Of a stretch of 64,000 bases of DNA, positions 27,804 to 35,200 are shown one piece after another. The DNA is from Rugamonas apoptosis (GTDB lineage: Bacteria > Pseudomonadota > Gammaproteobacteria > Burkholderiales > Burkholderiaceae_D): contig NZ_JACEZU010000008.1 of assembly GCF_014042355.1 (NCBI RefSeq), positions 62,001-126,000 of the forward strand, written 5' to 3'. The notes below the pieces were generated by a model that saw only the letters and a list, made by a program, of their open reading frames with translations, was not told where the DNA came from and did not search any database. Both the position numbers and the translations under genes were made by a program. Each line of letters opens with the position of its first letter. Position 1 is the first letter of the stretch.

Positions 27804-27827
27804 ATCAATCTCCTGTAGTGGATGCGG

Positions 27828-28838
27828 TTAGTCGGCAAATACGTGCAGCAATGCCTCTTCCGGTGCCGGATAGGGGCTGCTGCGGCCGAAGGCATAGGCC
27901 GCTTCGACGCGCGCGCTGACGCGCTGTTTCAGCGCCTGGTCGGCGCCGTCGTCCAGCAAGCCGGCGCCGCGCAGCTGGGCGCCCAGCCGGACAATGGGGT
28001 CGTCCTTGCGCAAGTTGCTCGCCTCGTCCTTGGCGCGGTAGGTTTCGGGGTCGCCCTGGAAGTGGCCAAAGTAGCGGTCGGTCTGCACCTCGATCAGGCT
28101 TGGGCCCTCGCCCCGGCGCGCGCGGGCAATGGCCGTACCCGCCGCCTCGTAGACGGCGACCGCATCGTTGCGCTCCACCAGCACGCCCGGCATGTCGTAG
28201 GCGGCCGCCCGCACCGCGTTCGACGCCACCGCGGTCGACACCGACTTCTCCACCGAGATGCCGTATTTGTTGTCCTCGCAGATGAACACCACGGGCAGCT
28301 TCCACACGGCGGCCAGATTGAGCGATTCATGGAAGGCGCCCTGGTTGGCCGCGCCCTCGCCGAAGAAGGCGATGGCGACCCAGTCCTTGCCCAGCTTGCG
28401 CGCGGCCAGGGCGGCGCCGCAGGCCTGGGGCGCGCTGGCGCCGACAATGCCGCTGCAGGAGAACTTGGTGGGCGGATGGAACAGGTGCATGTGGCCGCCC
28501 TTGCCCCGGCCCAGGCCCGTGGCCTTGCCGAACAGTTCAGCCGTCATGGCGTCCAGCGGCACCCCCTTGGCGATGGCGAAATGGTGGGAACGGTGGGCGC
28601 CCACCACGCTGTCGTCGTCGCTCAGGTGGGCGCACACGCCCACGGCGACCGGCTCCTGGCCGGCGGCCAGGTGCATTTCGCCGGGCACGGGGCCGGCGCC
28701 GATATCGAAGGCCAAGCCCTTCTGGATCTTGGGCGGCAATTTGCCTTCCAGATATACCTTGGACATCGTCTCTTCGTATTCACGAATCTCGATCATCTTT
28801 TCGTACATCCACAATAAATGCTGCGATGTCGGTTTCAT
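27828..28838 (-). CDS. acoA: TPP-dependent dehydrogenase E1 alpha subunit
   Basis: Alpha subunit of the E1, 336 aa, binding thiamine diphosphate and Mg2+. The TPP motif runs from FFGEGAANQGAFHESLN to the distal asparagine in CEDNKYGIS. Also visible are GRGKGGHMHLF and the phosphorylation-loop region RYFGHFQGDPETYR. First gene of the minus-strand operon acoA-acoB-lipoyl-acoC-lplA-Tat subunit-GMC-lipA, then the activator. A sigma-54-type promoter is seen at 28923-28938. Named by resemblance to AcoA; the substrate is not proven. Confidence 0.9.
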   Translation of the reverse strand: MKPTSQHLLWMYEKMIEIREYEETMSKVYLEGKLPPKIQKGLAFDIGAGPVPGEMHLAAGQEPVAVGVCAHLSDDDSVVGAHRSHHFAIAKGVPLDAMTAELFGKATGLGRGKGGHMHLFHPPTKFSCSGIVGASAPQACGAALAARKLGKDWVAIAFFGEGAANQGAFHESLNLAAVWKLPVVFICEDNKYGISVEKSVSTAVASNAVRAAAYDMPGVLVERNDAVAVYEAAGTAIARARRGEGPSLIEVQTDRYFGHFQGDPETYRAKDEASNLRKDDPIVRLGAQLRGAGLLDDGADQALKQRVSARVEAAYAFGRSSPYPAPEEALLHVFAD

Positions 28839-28922
28839 AAGTGCAGGTCTCCTTCAAGAATTTTTGGTGGTACGGCGCGTCGCCAGCGTTGTGCATGCGG
28901 CTGACTCGGCTTACAGGCATTC

Positions 28923-28938
28923 AGCAAAATCAATGCCA
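28923..28938 (-). promoter_or_regulatory. Sigma-54 promoter for the acoA operon
   Basis: On the minus strand: TGGCAT-N5-TTGCT, with GG and GC ten bases apart as sigma-54 requires. Only the last base of TGGCAC differs from consensus. The start of transcription would be near 28912, giving a leader of about 75 bases before the acoA ATG at 28838. Confidence 0.75.
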
Positions 28939-29034
28939 AGCTGCCGACGCCCCGCGCGGCGGAGGCGGCCATGGGCGGCCAAGCCGCGCCGGCACTGGCG
29001 ATACGGCGTGCACGGGCCCTCGGCCGCAGCCGCG

Positions 29035-29127
29035 GCGACATCCTGTCCCGCGCCGCCAGGGCCGGCCCGGGGCGACGAAACGGCGCCATCTGTCGCAAGG
29101 GGCCGGGGTGGCGTGCGACACCTGTCG
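29035..29127. promoter_or_regulatory. Putative activator binding sites between the two sigma-54 promoters
   Basis: A GCGACA-TCC-TGTCCC element at 29035-29049 contains the perfect GACA/TGTC inverted pair. TGTCGCA at 29091-29097 and TGCGACA at 29114-29120 form a 7-bp inverted repeat, with another TGTCGC at 29123. They are roughly 85-190 bp from both promoters, the right range for enhancer sites of the AcoR-like protein. Binding is inferred. Confidence 0.5.
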
Positions 29128-29207
29128 CCGCTGGGCGCGCCCCTGCCACGCCCCTGCCCGGCGCCGCCCAGAGAGCCATGCCCATCCAGCACATCCCTTT
29201 TTGCTAG

Positions 29208-29223
29208 TGGCACCAATTTTGCT
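29208..29223 (+). promoter_or_regulatory. Sigma-54 promoter for the porin/PQQ dehydrogenase operon
   Basis: TGGCAC-CAATT-TTGCT matches the sigma-54 consensus at every conserved base with the exact GG-N10-GC spacing. The predicted transcription start is near 29234, about 100 bases before the porin start at 29336. Confidence 0.85.
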
Positions 29224-29335
29224 GAGAGCTTGCTGGCCGTCACCGCCGCAAGCGCTCGCCACGCGACCGCGCCGGCGGGCCGGCCCAGCTCCGCAGCCCA
29301 TGCTCGGAACATCAAAAAAAACTCAAGGAGATGTC

Positions 29336-30556
29336 GTGAAAAAAGGAATCAGCAGCAGCACCGCAGTCAAGCAGAAGGCACTGACCGCGTTGGTCTGTGC
29401 CGCCATCGCGGGCCAGGCAAGCGCGACCGTGGAATTCGAAACACCGGCCGGCTGGAAGTTCGGCACGGACGGCTGGATCATCCTGCAGGCGCACAAGCAG
29501 AACGGCGACACGAAGGACACCACCGGCTTTCGCATCACCTCGGGCACCACGCCCAGCCTGATCGCATTCAACGTCGCCGCGCCCGCCGTCGACGGCGTGA
29601 CCTTCAGCAGCCGCGTGGGCCTGTACATCAACGCCCAGTCGGGCCAGGGCAACTTCCGCAATGCCGGCAATGTCGGCAACACGGGCGCCCAGGCGCTGGA
29701 CCCGCGCGAGATCTGGGGCAAGTCCTCGGCCAGCTGGGGCGAAGTCATCTTCGGCAAGGCCTACAGCATCTACCAGGGCGAGGCCGTGCTGGCCGACGCC
29801 TCGGTGCTGGCCGGCGGCCTGACCGGCTACGACAACGTCAACACCACCAACGCGCTGGCGGCCACCTTCAACGCCGGCTACCTGTACACCAACTTCAACG
29901 CCGGCGTGCGCTACAACTCGCCCCAAAGCGCGCCGCTGACCGTTTCCGTCGGCATCTACGATCCCAGCCAGATCCGCAACGTGTTCGTCGGCAGCGGCGC
30001 CGACCAGACCACCTCCCCGCGCGTCGAGGCCGGCGTCTACTTCAAGCCGCGCATGGGCGAAGCCAAGGTCAAGCTGTACGCGGACGCTACCTACCAGAGC
30101 GCCCAGGACTGCAAGACGGCCGCCGGCACGCCGTGCGCCAGCGACCGCGTGCAGACCTCCGGTGTGTCCGCCGGCACCACGATCGACATGGGCCCAGTCA
30201 ACTTCCACCTGTCCGGCTTCAGCGCCAAAGGTCTGGGCTCGCTGCTGATGCAGGACCTGGACGCGCTCGATGCCGACGGCCGCGAGCGCAAGAGCCGCGG
30301 CCTGTTCACCCAGCTCGTGTACCACCCGACGGCCGCACTGTCGCTGCGCTACAGCTATGGCCGCACCACGATCGACGATACGGCCGTCACGCCCGGCCAC
30401 GTGGCCCGCTCCAACATTGTCGGCGCCTACTACGCCGTCAACCAGTACCTGACCACGTACGGCGAACTGGCCAATTCCAGGTTCAGCCGCAATCCCGTGT
30501 TCAACACCAGGACCGACACCAACTACGCGACCGTGGGCGCGCGCTTCATGTGGTGA
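29336..30556 (+). CDS. Outer-membrane porin
   Basis: Porin of 406 aa that would admit the substrate to the periplasm. It starts at GTG (five bases after AAGGAG) with a signal peptide ending GQASA. The barrel is visible as alternating aromatic strands (GWKFGTDGWIILQAHKQN, VTFSSRVGLYINAQSG, AKVKLYADATYQS), and the C-terminus ends in aromatic NYATVGARFMW. It does not resemble the trimeric OmpC-type porin at 45422 closely. First gene after the sigma-54 promoter at 29208; the PQQ dehydrogenase follows after 65 bp. Confidence 0.85.
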   Translation: MKKGISSSTAVKQKALTALVCAAIAGQASATVEFETPAGWKFGTDGWIILQAHKQNGDTKDTTGFRITSGTTPSLIAFNVAAPAVDGVTFSSRVGLYINAQSGQGNFRNAGNVGNTGAQALDPREIWGKSSASWGEVIFGKAYSIYQGEAVLADASVLAGGLTGYDNVNTTNALAATFNAGYLYTNFNAGVRYNSPQSAPLTVSVGIYDPSQIRNVFVGSGADQTTSPRVEAGVYFKPRMGEAKVKLYADATYQSAQDCKTAAGTPCASDRVQTSGVSAGTTIDMGPVNFHLSGFSAKGLGSLLMQDLDALDADGRERKSRGLFTQLVYHPTAALSLRYSYGRTTIDDTAVTPGHVARSNIVGAYYAVNQYLTTYGELANSRFSRNPVFNTRTDTNYATVGARFMW

Positions 30557-30621
30557 CCGGCACCGGGCCCCAAGCACCAGACCAACAAGAGCAAGCATTC
30601 CCCCATTTCTGGAGAAGACAG

Positions 30622-32331
30622 ATGAACCATCCCCTGCGCAAGTCCCTGCATCCCGCGACCCTGTGGCCTGTGGCCGCCGTCGCCATCATCGCCGCCGCCA
30701 CCCTCAGCGCGCCGTCGCCGGCCGGCGCCGTGGCCCATGCGATCGCCGGCCCCGGCGACGCCGATCCGGACAACTGGACCCAATACCACCGCACCTCGAA
30801 CGCCTGGCGCTACTCGCCGCTGGAACAGATCAACAAGGCCAACGTCAAGAAGCTCAGGACGGCATGGATACACCAGCCGGGCGACATCACGGCCGGCCTG
30901 ATCTCGACGCCGCTGGTCAAGGATGGCGTGATGTACTACGTGGCGCCAAACAATAACGTGTTCGCCCTCAACGCCGCCACCGGCGAGCGGCTGTGGGCTT
31001 ACCAGCCCAAGCTCGATCCCGTCTCGTCCCAGAGTTTTTACGCCACGCTGAGCCGCAGCCTGACCATGGGGCACGGCAATATCTACCTGGGCACCATGGA
31101 CGGCCGCTTCGTCGCCATCAACGAAAAGACGGGCAAGGAAGTGTGGTCGACCCAGTTGACCGACCTCAAGAAGTGCTTCGGCTGCCTGTTCTCCTCGTCC
31201 CCCATCCTGGCCGGCGATGTGCTGATCGGCGGTTCCACCGGCGGCGACCAGCCGCAGCGGGGCAAGATCTACGCCGTCAACGCCATCACCGGCGAGAAGA
31301 TGTGGACCTTCGACACCATCCGCAACGATCCGAAGAGCTGGCCGGGCGATACGGGCGAAGTGGCGGGCGGCGGCGCCTGGCTGCCGGGCACCTACGACGC
31401 GGCCTCCGACACCGTCTTCATCGGCACCAGCAACGCCGCGCCCGATTTCTACGGCGATGGCCGCAAGGGCGACAACCTGTACACGGCCACCCTGCTGGCC
31501 CTAGAGCCCAAGACCGGCAAGCTGAAATGGCATCGCCAGGAAATCCCCCATGACACGTTCGACTACGACTCGGCCTACGAGGCGCTGATCCTCAAGAAGG
31601 ACGGCAAGGACGTCATCGTCCACCTCAACAAGAGCGGCTTCGTCTTCGTGATGGACAAGGCCGACGGCACACTCGAGAATGTGTGGCCGCTGAGCCAGAC
31701 CTACAACTTCGTCAAGACCATCGATCCCAAGACGGGCGAACTGATCGGCCGCAAGGAGCTCCCGGCAGGCAAGGAGAGCGTGTTGTGTCCTTACTTGCTG
31801 GGCACCCGCAGCTGGAATCCGGGCGCCTACAATCCGAAGACGGGCCTGTGGTACACCAACGCGATGGAAGTATGCGAAGTCGTGGTGCCGGGCAAGCAGG
31901 AAACCAAGGGCATGGGCATCGCCTCGCTCTACCTCGGCGTGGACAAGCTGGAAGCGGTCGCCCCGCCCGGCCAACCGGCCGAAGGACGGCTGGACGCGCG
32001 CGATCCGCTGACCGGCAAGCTGAAATGGAGCGTCAAATATCCGATACCGGGCCTGGGCGGCGTGCTGACGACGGCCGGCGGCCTGGTCTTCAACGGCGAT
32101 CCGGCCGGCTACGTCCATGCCTACGATGCCGACAGCGGCGCCGAACTGTGGAAGTTCCAGACCGGCTCAGGCATCCGCGCGGGCATCATCAGCTACGCCG
32201 TCAACGGCAAGCAGTATATCGCCGTGCCTAGCGGCTGGGGTTCCCTGGCGCCCGGCTTCATGGCCAGTGCCTTCCCCAAGATCAAGGACCTGACCGGCGG
32301 CGCCGCCATGGTCGTGTTTGCATTGGACTAA
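30622..32331 (+). CDS. PQQ-dependent alcohol dehydrogenase with DYD (lanthanide-type) motif
   Basis: Periplasmic quinoprotein of 569 aa with signal peptide, an eight-bladed propeller of the methanol/ethanol family. The catalytic Asp314 is followed two residues later by Asp316 (FDYD). In XoxF, ExaF and PedH this extra Asp binds the lanthanide, whereas calcium enzymes have Ala or Ser there. Asn271 (GTSNAAPD) is the usual metal ligand. The usual metal-binding Glu (GGAExGVRG) appears as Asp209 in GGDQPQRG. The vicinal Cys-Cys pair above PQQ is missing (SFYATLSRS there). Another Cys pair, CFGC, lies elsewhere. The start has GGAG upstream. A cytochrome c and an XoxJ-like gene follow, as in xoxFGJ clusters. 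Confidence 0.9.
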   Translation: MNHPLRKSLHPATLWPVAAVAIIAAATLSAPSPAGAVAHAIAGPGDADPDNWTQYHRTSNAWRYSPLEQINKANVKKLRTAWIHQPGDITAGLISTPLVKDGVMYYVAPNNNVFALNAATGERLWAYQPKLDPVSSQSFYATLSRSLTMGHGNIYLGTMDGRFVAINEKTGKEVWSTQLTDLKKCFGCLFSSSPILAGDVLIGGSTGGDQPQRGKIYAVNAITGEKMWTFDTIRNDPKSWPGDTGEVAGGGAWLPGTYDAASDTVFIGTSNAAPDFYGDGRKGDNLYTATLLALEPKTGKLKWHRQEIPHDTFDYDSAYEALILKKDGKDVIVHLNKSGFVFVMDKADGTLENVWPLSQTYNFVKTIDPKTGELIGRKELPAGKESVLCPYLLGTRSWNPGAYNPKTGLWYTNAMEVCEVVVPGKQETKGMGIASLYLGVDKLEAVAPPGQPAEGRLDARDPLTGKLKWSVKYPIPGLGGVLTTAGGLVFNGDPAGYVHAYDADSGAELWKFQTGSGIRAGIISYAVNGKQYIAVPSGWGSLAPGFMASAFPKIKDLTGGAAMVVFALD

Positions 32332-32412
32332 ACCCCATGGCGGGCGGCGCCCTGCCCGCCCGCCATCTTCCCAATCGCCCAATCAACGATGACATTCAAC
32401 AGGAGTTTCCTC

Positions 32413-32787
32413 ATGCGCAGCATCCTTACCAGCCGTCATGGCAGCCTGATTCCGCTGTTGTTCGCCAGCACCATGGCGTGCGGCCCGGCCCTGGCCGACA
32501 ACCCGTCGCGGCCGGACCTGGACAATCCCGCCACCATTGCGGCCGGCGCCAAACGTTTCAACCAGAATTGCGTCTACTGCCACGGCAACGCCGGCTCCGG
32601 CGGCAAAGGCGCCGCCCTGCAGGGCCGCCACGACCTGACGCCCGAATACCTGTTCCAGACCATCAGCAACGGCAAGCAGCGCGGCAGCCTGCTCATGCCG
32701 GCGTGGAGAGAAGCTTTTTCCGAGCAGGAGATATGGGAACTGGGCAGCTACATCCTGTCGCTGCGCGACGTCGGTCCGAAAAAATGA
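32413..32787 (+). CDS. Periplasmic c-type cytochrome
   Basis: Monohaem cytochrome c of 124 aa, the likely electron acceptor of the PQQ dehydrogenase (XoxG/ExaB role). Signal peptide ends near PALADN. The haem motif is CVYCH (residues about 53-57), and the axial methionine is probably in SLLMPAW. The ATG at 32413 has AGGAG seven bases upstream and is preferred to the ATG at 32389, which has none. The stop overlaps the next start (ATGA). Confidence 0.88.
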   Translation: MRSILTSRHGSLIPLLFASTMACGPALADNPSRPDLDNPATIAAGAKRFNQNCVYCHGNAGSGGKGAALQGRHDLTPEYLFQTISNGKQRGSLLMPAWREAFSEQEIWELGSYILSLRDVGPKK

Positions 32788-33731
32788 GCTCGCCGCGATC
32801 GCTGCGTGGGCACGCGCTGTCCGCCGTGATGGTCACACCTGAACGGCTGGGCCGCCTGTTGGTCCACGTGTGGCTGCTGGGCGCGTGCATTTTGTGCGCA
32901 AACACGGCCGCCGCCCGCCCGCTCGACGAGATGATGGCATCCCACCGCTTTTCCGTCTGCGCGGCCGACAACGCGTTGCCGTATTCGAGCAGGGACGGCG
33001 CCATGCCCGGCTTTTATCTCGACCTGGCGCACGCAATCGCGCAAGCGCTGGGGCTGGAACTGCACGTGGACTGGATCGCGTCCAGCGAGCAGATCAGGTT
33101 CACGTCGTGCGATGCCGTGATGGCGGTCCCCGCATCGGACGACGGCGTGGCCAGCGACAGCGGCGACATCAACAAGCTGAGGCCGCGGCTACTGACGATG
33201 CCGTACATGGCGGTGTCCACGCTGCTGGTATTGCCCGGCCAGCCGGCCGACGGCGTATCGCTGGCAGCCCTGCGACGCAGCCGCGTCGCCGTGCCCAGCG
33301 GATCGGTCGCGCACCAGGTGCTCAATGAGGCCGGCGTGCCGGTCTGGGTACGCTTTCGCAACGACGTGGAAATTCTCGATGCGGTGAAAAACGGCCAAGC
33401 CGATGCTGGCGTCGTCTCTCAAATCGGGTTCGGCTGGTACCGGAAAAACAATCCGGAGACGACGCTGGCGGGTATCGACAACGTCCTGGACGCGCCCGGG
33501 CTGCGCTTCAAAGTCGCCATCGCCCTGCGACGCACCAACCTGGCTACTGTCCACAGGATAGACACGATCATGCGTCAGTTGCGCCACGACGGCACCATTG
33601 CGACAATTTTGCAAAAGTATGGCATCACATTTTTGCCACGCGATGCCGCGCCGGATCAGGACGTGAGCGGCGGGTCCGAAGCGCGGCGTCCCACAAAAGT
33701 TGACGTTGCAGGAAGGCCACCACAGCCCTGA
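32784..33731 (+). CDS. XoxJ/MoxJ-like periplasmic binding protein
   Basis: Periplasmic solute-binding-like protein of 315 aa of the group associated with quinoprotein dehydrogenases. After a signal sequence comes FSVCAADNALPYSSRDG, then FYLDLAHAIAQALGLEL and CDAVMAVPAS, the family pattern. XoxJ-type proteins are thought to help mature or activate the PQQ enzyme rather than transport solute. It is translationally coupled to the cytochrome (ATGA). The last 20 or so residues (after FLPRDAAP) are not family-like and run into the antisense of the broken hepT gene, so the natural end may have been altered by insertion. Confidence 0.82.
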   Translation: MSSPRSLRGHALSAVMVTPERLGRLLVHVWLLGACILCANTAAARPLDEMMASHRFSVCAADNALPYSSRDGAMPGFYLDLAHAIAQALGLELHVDWIASSEQIRFTSCDAVMAVPASDDGVASDSGDINKLRPRLLTMPYMAVSTLLVLPGQPADGVSLAALRRSRVAVPSGSVAHQVLNEAGVPVWVRFRNDVEILDAVKNGQADAGVVSQIGFGWYRKNNPETTLAGIDNVLDAPGLRFKVAIALRRTNLATVHRIDTIMRQLRHDGTIATILQKYGITFLPRDAAPDQDVSGGSEARRPTKVDVAGRPPQP

Positions 33732-33994
33732 GTTCCATCCGGCGCGCGATGCGCTCGCTGGCCTGAATCATGTGGGCCTTGTCGTCGGCAAGACGCGCTG
33801 CCCCCGGATAGTGCTTTTGGATATAGTTGCTGGCTTCGCCCAGGATCTCCAGGTTGCGGATCGCCGCATCCTGAACCAGTTCATTTTGCAAAAAAGGCGA
33901 CTTCGTCCAAATCTTCGGTGTAGCGCGTGATGCGTTCGATCGCCTGCAACATGTACGCCAGGTAATCGATCAGACGCTGCTTATCCTTGCTCAT
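33720..33994 (-). pseudogene. HepT-like HEPN toxin, frameshifted
   Basis: Starts with ATG at 33994 overlapping the antitoxin stop, reading KDKQRLIDYLAYMLQAIERI as in HepT (DUF86) proteins. At a T6 run (33891-33896) the frame breaks; one T fewer restores EVAFLQNELVQDAAIRNLEI and then LGEASNYIQKHYPGAARL. Further on, the R-x4-H RNase motif region is degraded (RAVVAFLQRQ, with Phe where His is expected). So it is probably inactive. The slippery T6 leaves a small chance of frameshift expression, but the lost His argues against activity. Confidence 0.75.
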
Positions 33995-34281
33995 ACCGAC
34001 ACAGCTGCTGCGAGAACCGTGGCCCTGAATTTCTCTGGCAAAGCTTTCGGGGTAACCACATCGACTGGCACGCCTAACAGCTCTAAAAGCTCGTGGCGGA
34101 TGGCGCCTATATCGAACAGCGTGGTTTCCGGCGTCGAATCGATAAGCAAATCCAAGTCGCTATCTTCCGTATCGCATCCTCGGAGCACCGAGCCGAACAC
34201 CCCGGGATTACAGGCGCGATGTCCCTCGACGATTCTGCGGATCGCTTTGCGGTGTGCTGCAAATGCGGTAGAAGGCTTCAT
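33991..34281 (-). CDS. mntA: MntA-type nucleotidyltransferase antitoxin
   Basis: Protein of 96 aa with the minimal nucleotidyltransferase motif GSVLRGCDTEDSDLDLLID (GSxxxG...SDxD). In MntA/HepT pairs the antitoxin AMPylates and silences the HEPN RNase. The ATG follows GAGG. It overlaps the hepT start as in intact modules. The antitoxin is intact while its toxin is broken, a common end state for decaying modules. Confidence 0.85.
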   Translation of the reverse strand: MKPSTAFAAHRKAIRRIVEGHRACNPGVFGSVLRGCDTEDSDLDLLIDSTPETTLFDIGAIRHELLELLGVPVDVVTPKALPEKFRATVLAAAVSV

Positions 34282-34487
34282 TTGACCTCGAGCGGATGGT
34301 TCGGTAAGCATCCCGAAGATTGCACCATCGTGATGCAAGGCCCTCCTGGCTCAATAGGGTACCTGCCATTACGGACGAAGGATAGATCAGGACAGAATGT
34401 CCTTTTCCCTGATAGCGCGGGGCCGGCCCGGAAGGACTCCTGAGCGCCCGTGGTGGCAAACCGGCGGCATCTGCGCATCGCTGGAAA

Positions 34488-34703
34488 TCAGTCAACGCGC
34501 ACGGCGCATTTTGCGCATTTTACGAGTCCCGTGTGGCCAATCGTCCAACCGCACGCCCTCGCCACAACCGCCGCCCTCTTGGCCCACTCATCCATCGGAT
34601 CATTGGCGACTTCTTCGAATTCAAAGAACGCGCGGCAGTCATGGGACTCGCACACGAGCATGAATTCACAGAACAGCATTTCTTCGAGCAGGTCATTCAT
34701 CAT
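34488..34703 (-). CDS. Small hypothetical protein (71 aa)
   Basis: Not recognised. The acidic N-terminal half (LLEEMLFCEFMLVCESHDCR) and a C-terminal CAKCA pair suggest a small, possibly metal-binding protein. It starts within the tail of an antitoxin remnant, so it may itself be a by-product of rearrangement. The ribosome-binding site is weak. Confidence 0.4.
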   Translation of the reverse strand: MMNDLLEEMLFCEFMLVCESHDCRAFFEFEEVANDPMDEWAKRAAVVARACGWTIGHTGLVKCAKCAVRVD

Positions 34704-34704
34704 T

Positions 34705-34778
34705 GCATGGTCTTCTAAACGTGGAACTACCCTGTCCGGGAGTTCGTGGTGAATCGCGCTGATGTCGAACAGCGTGGC
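34705..34778 (-). pseudogene. Fragment of a second MntA-type antitoxin
   Basis: About 20 codons read ATLFDISAIHHELPDRVVPR, matching TTLFDIGAIRHELLELLGVP of the intact mntA at 33991-34281 with differences. No SDxD motif precedes it. A relic of another antitoxin gene. Confidence 0.6.
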
Positions 34779-34796
34779 CCTAGGTCATACCAGAAA

Positions 34797-34826
34797 AATA
34801 ATGGCCCCGATTTCGAGGCCATTATT
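34797..34826 (-). terminator. Strong hairpin terminator at the island's left edge
   Basis: AATAATGGCC and GGCCATTATT form a perfect 10-bp stem with a 10-base loop. On the minus strand a T5 run follows. It could end a transcript from the nuclease gene 375 bp upstream. Confidence 0.6.
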
Positions 34827-35200
34827 CAATTACAAACCGCAACGACAGTTAATATCCTGTCACTTCCACTCCATAACGACACCAGATTTTATTTATTTAA
34901 AATCAACAACTTACAGCCAACAATATAAATCGCGTGACTTCTGTGCAGATTGGTAAGCCATTCCATTTATGATGTGTGCAACGACATCAATAACTTATGC
35001 CAGCAAACTTACACAGTGCGCAACTGTAACAGCACTTCATTTCAGTTTCACAAACCAGCAAATAAAGTCCATCCCTGCCCTAATGCTCCCCTTGAATTTT
35101 TCGTTGCGCGTATTTTCAGCGCCGATCAAGTAGAAAACCTTTTGGCTATGCACCTGTTGAGTTGGATTTTCCATGCTTCCGGCAGCCCTAAACCATCTAT
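34827..35200. other. AT-rich gene-free stretch downstream of the nuclease
   Basis: 374 bp of clearly lower G+C than the surroundings. Open frames exist but show no recognisable protein and no good ribosome-binding sites. It probably belongs to the same foreign island as the next gene. Confidence 0.5.

Noticed and set aside
28841-29335. N-terminal extension of the porin to 28841
   Set aside because: It would be translated through both sigma-54 promoters; AAGGAG-GTG and a signal peptide mark 29336.
28258-30621. Upstream extension of the PQQ dehydrogenase frame to 28258
   Set aside because: The extension crosses acoA in antisense, two promoters and the porin gene. A clear GGAG-ATG and signal peptide mark 30622 as the start.
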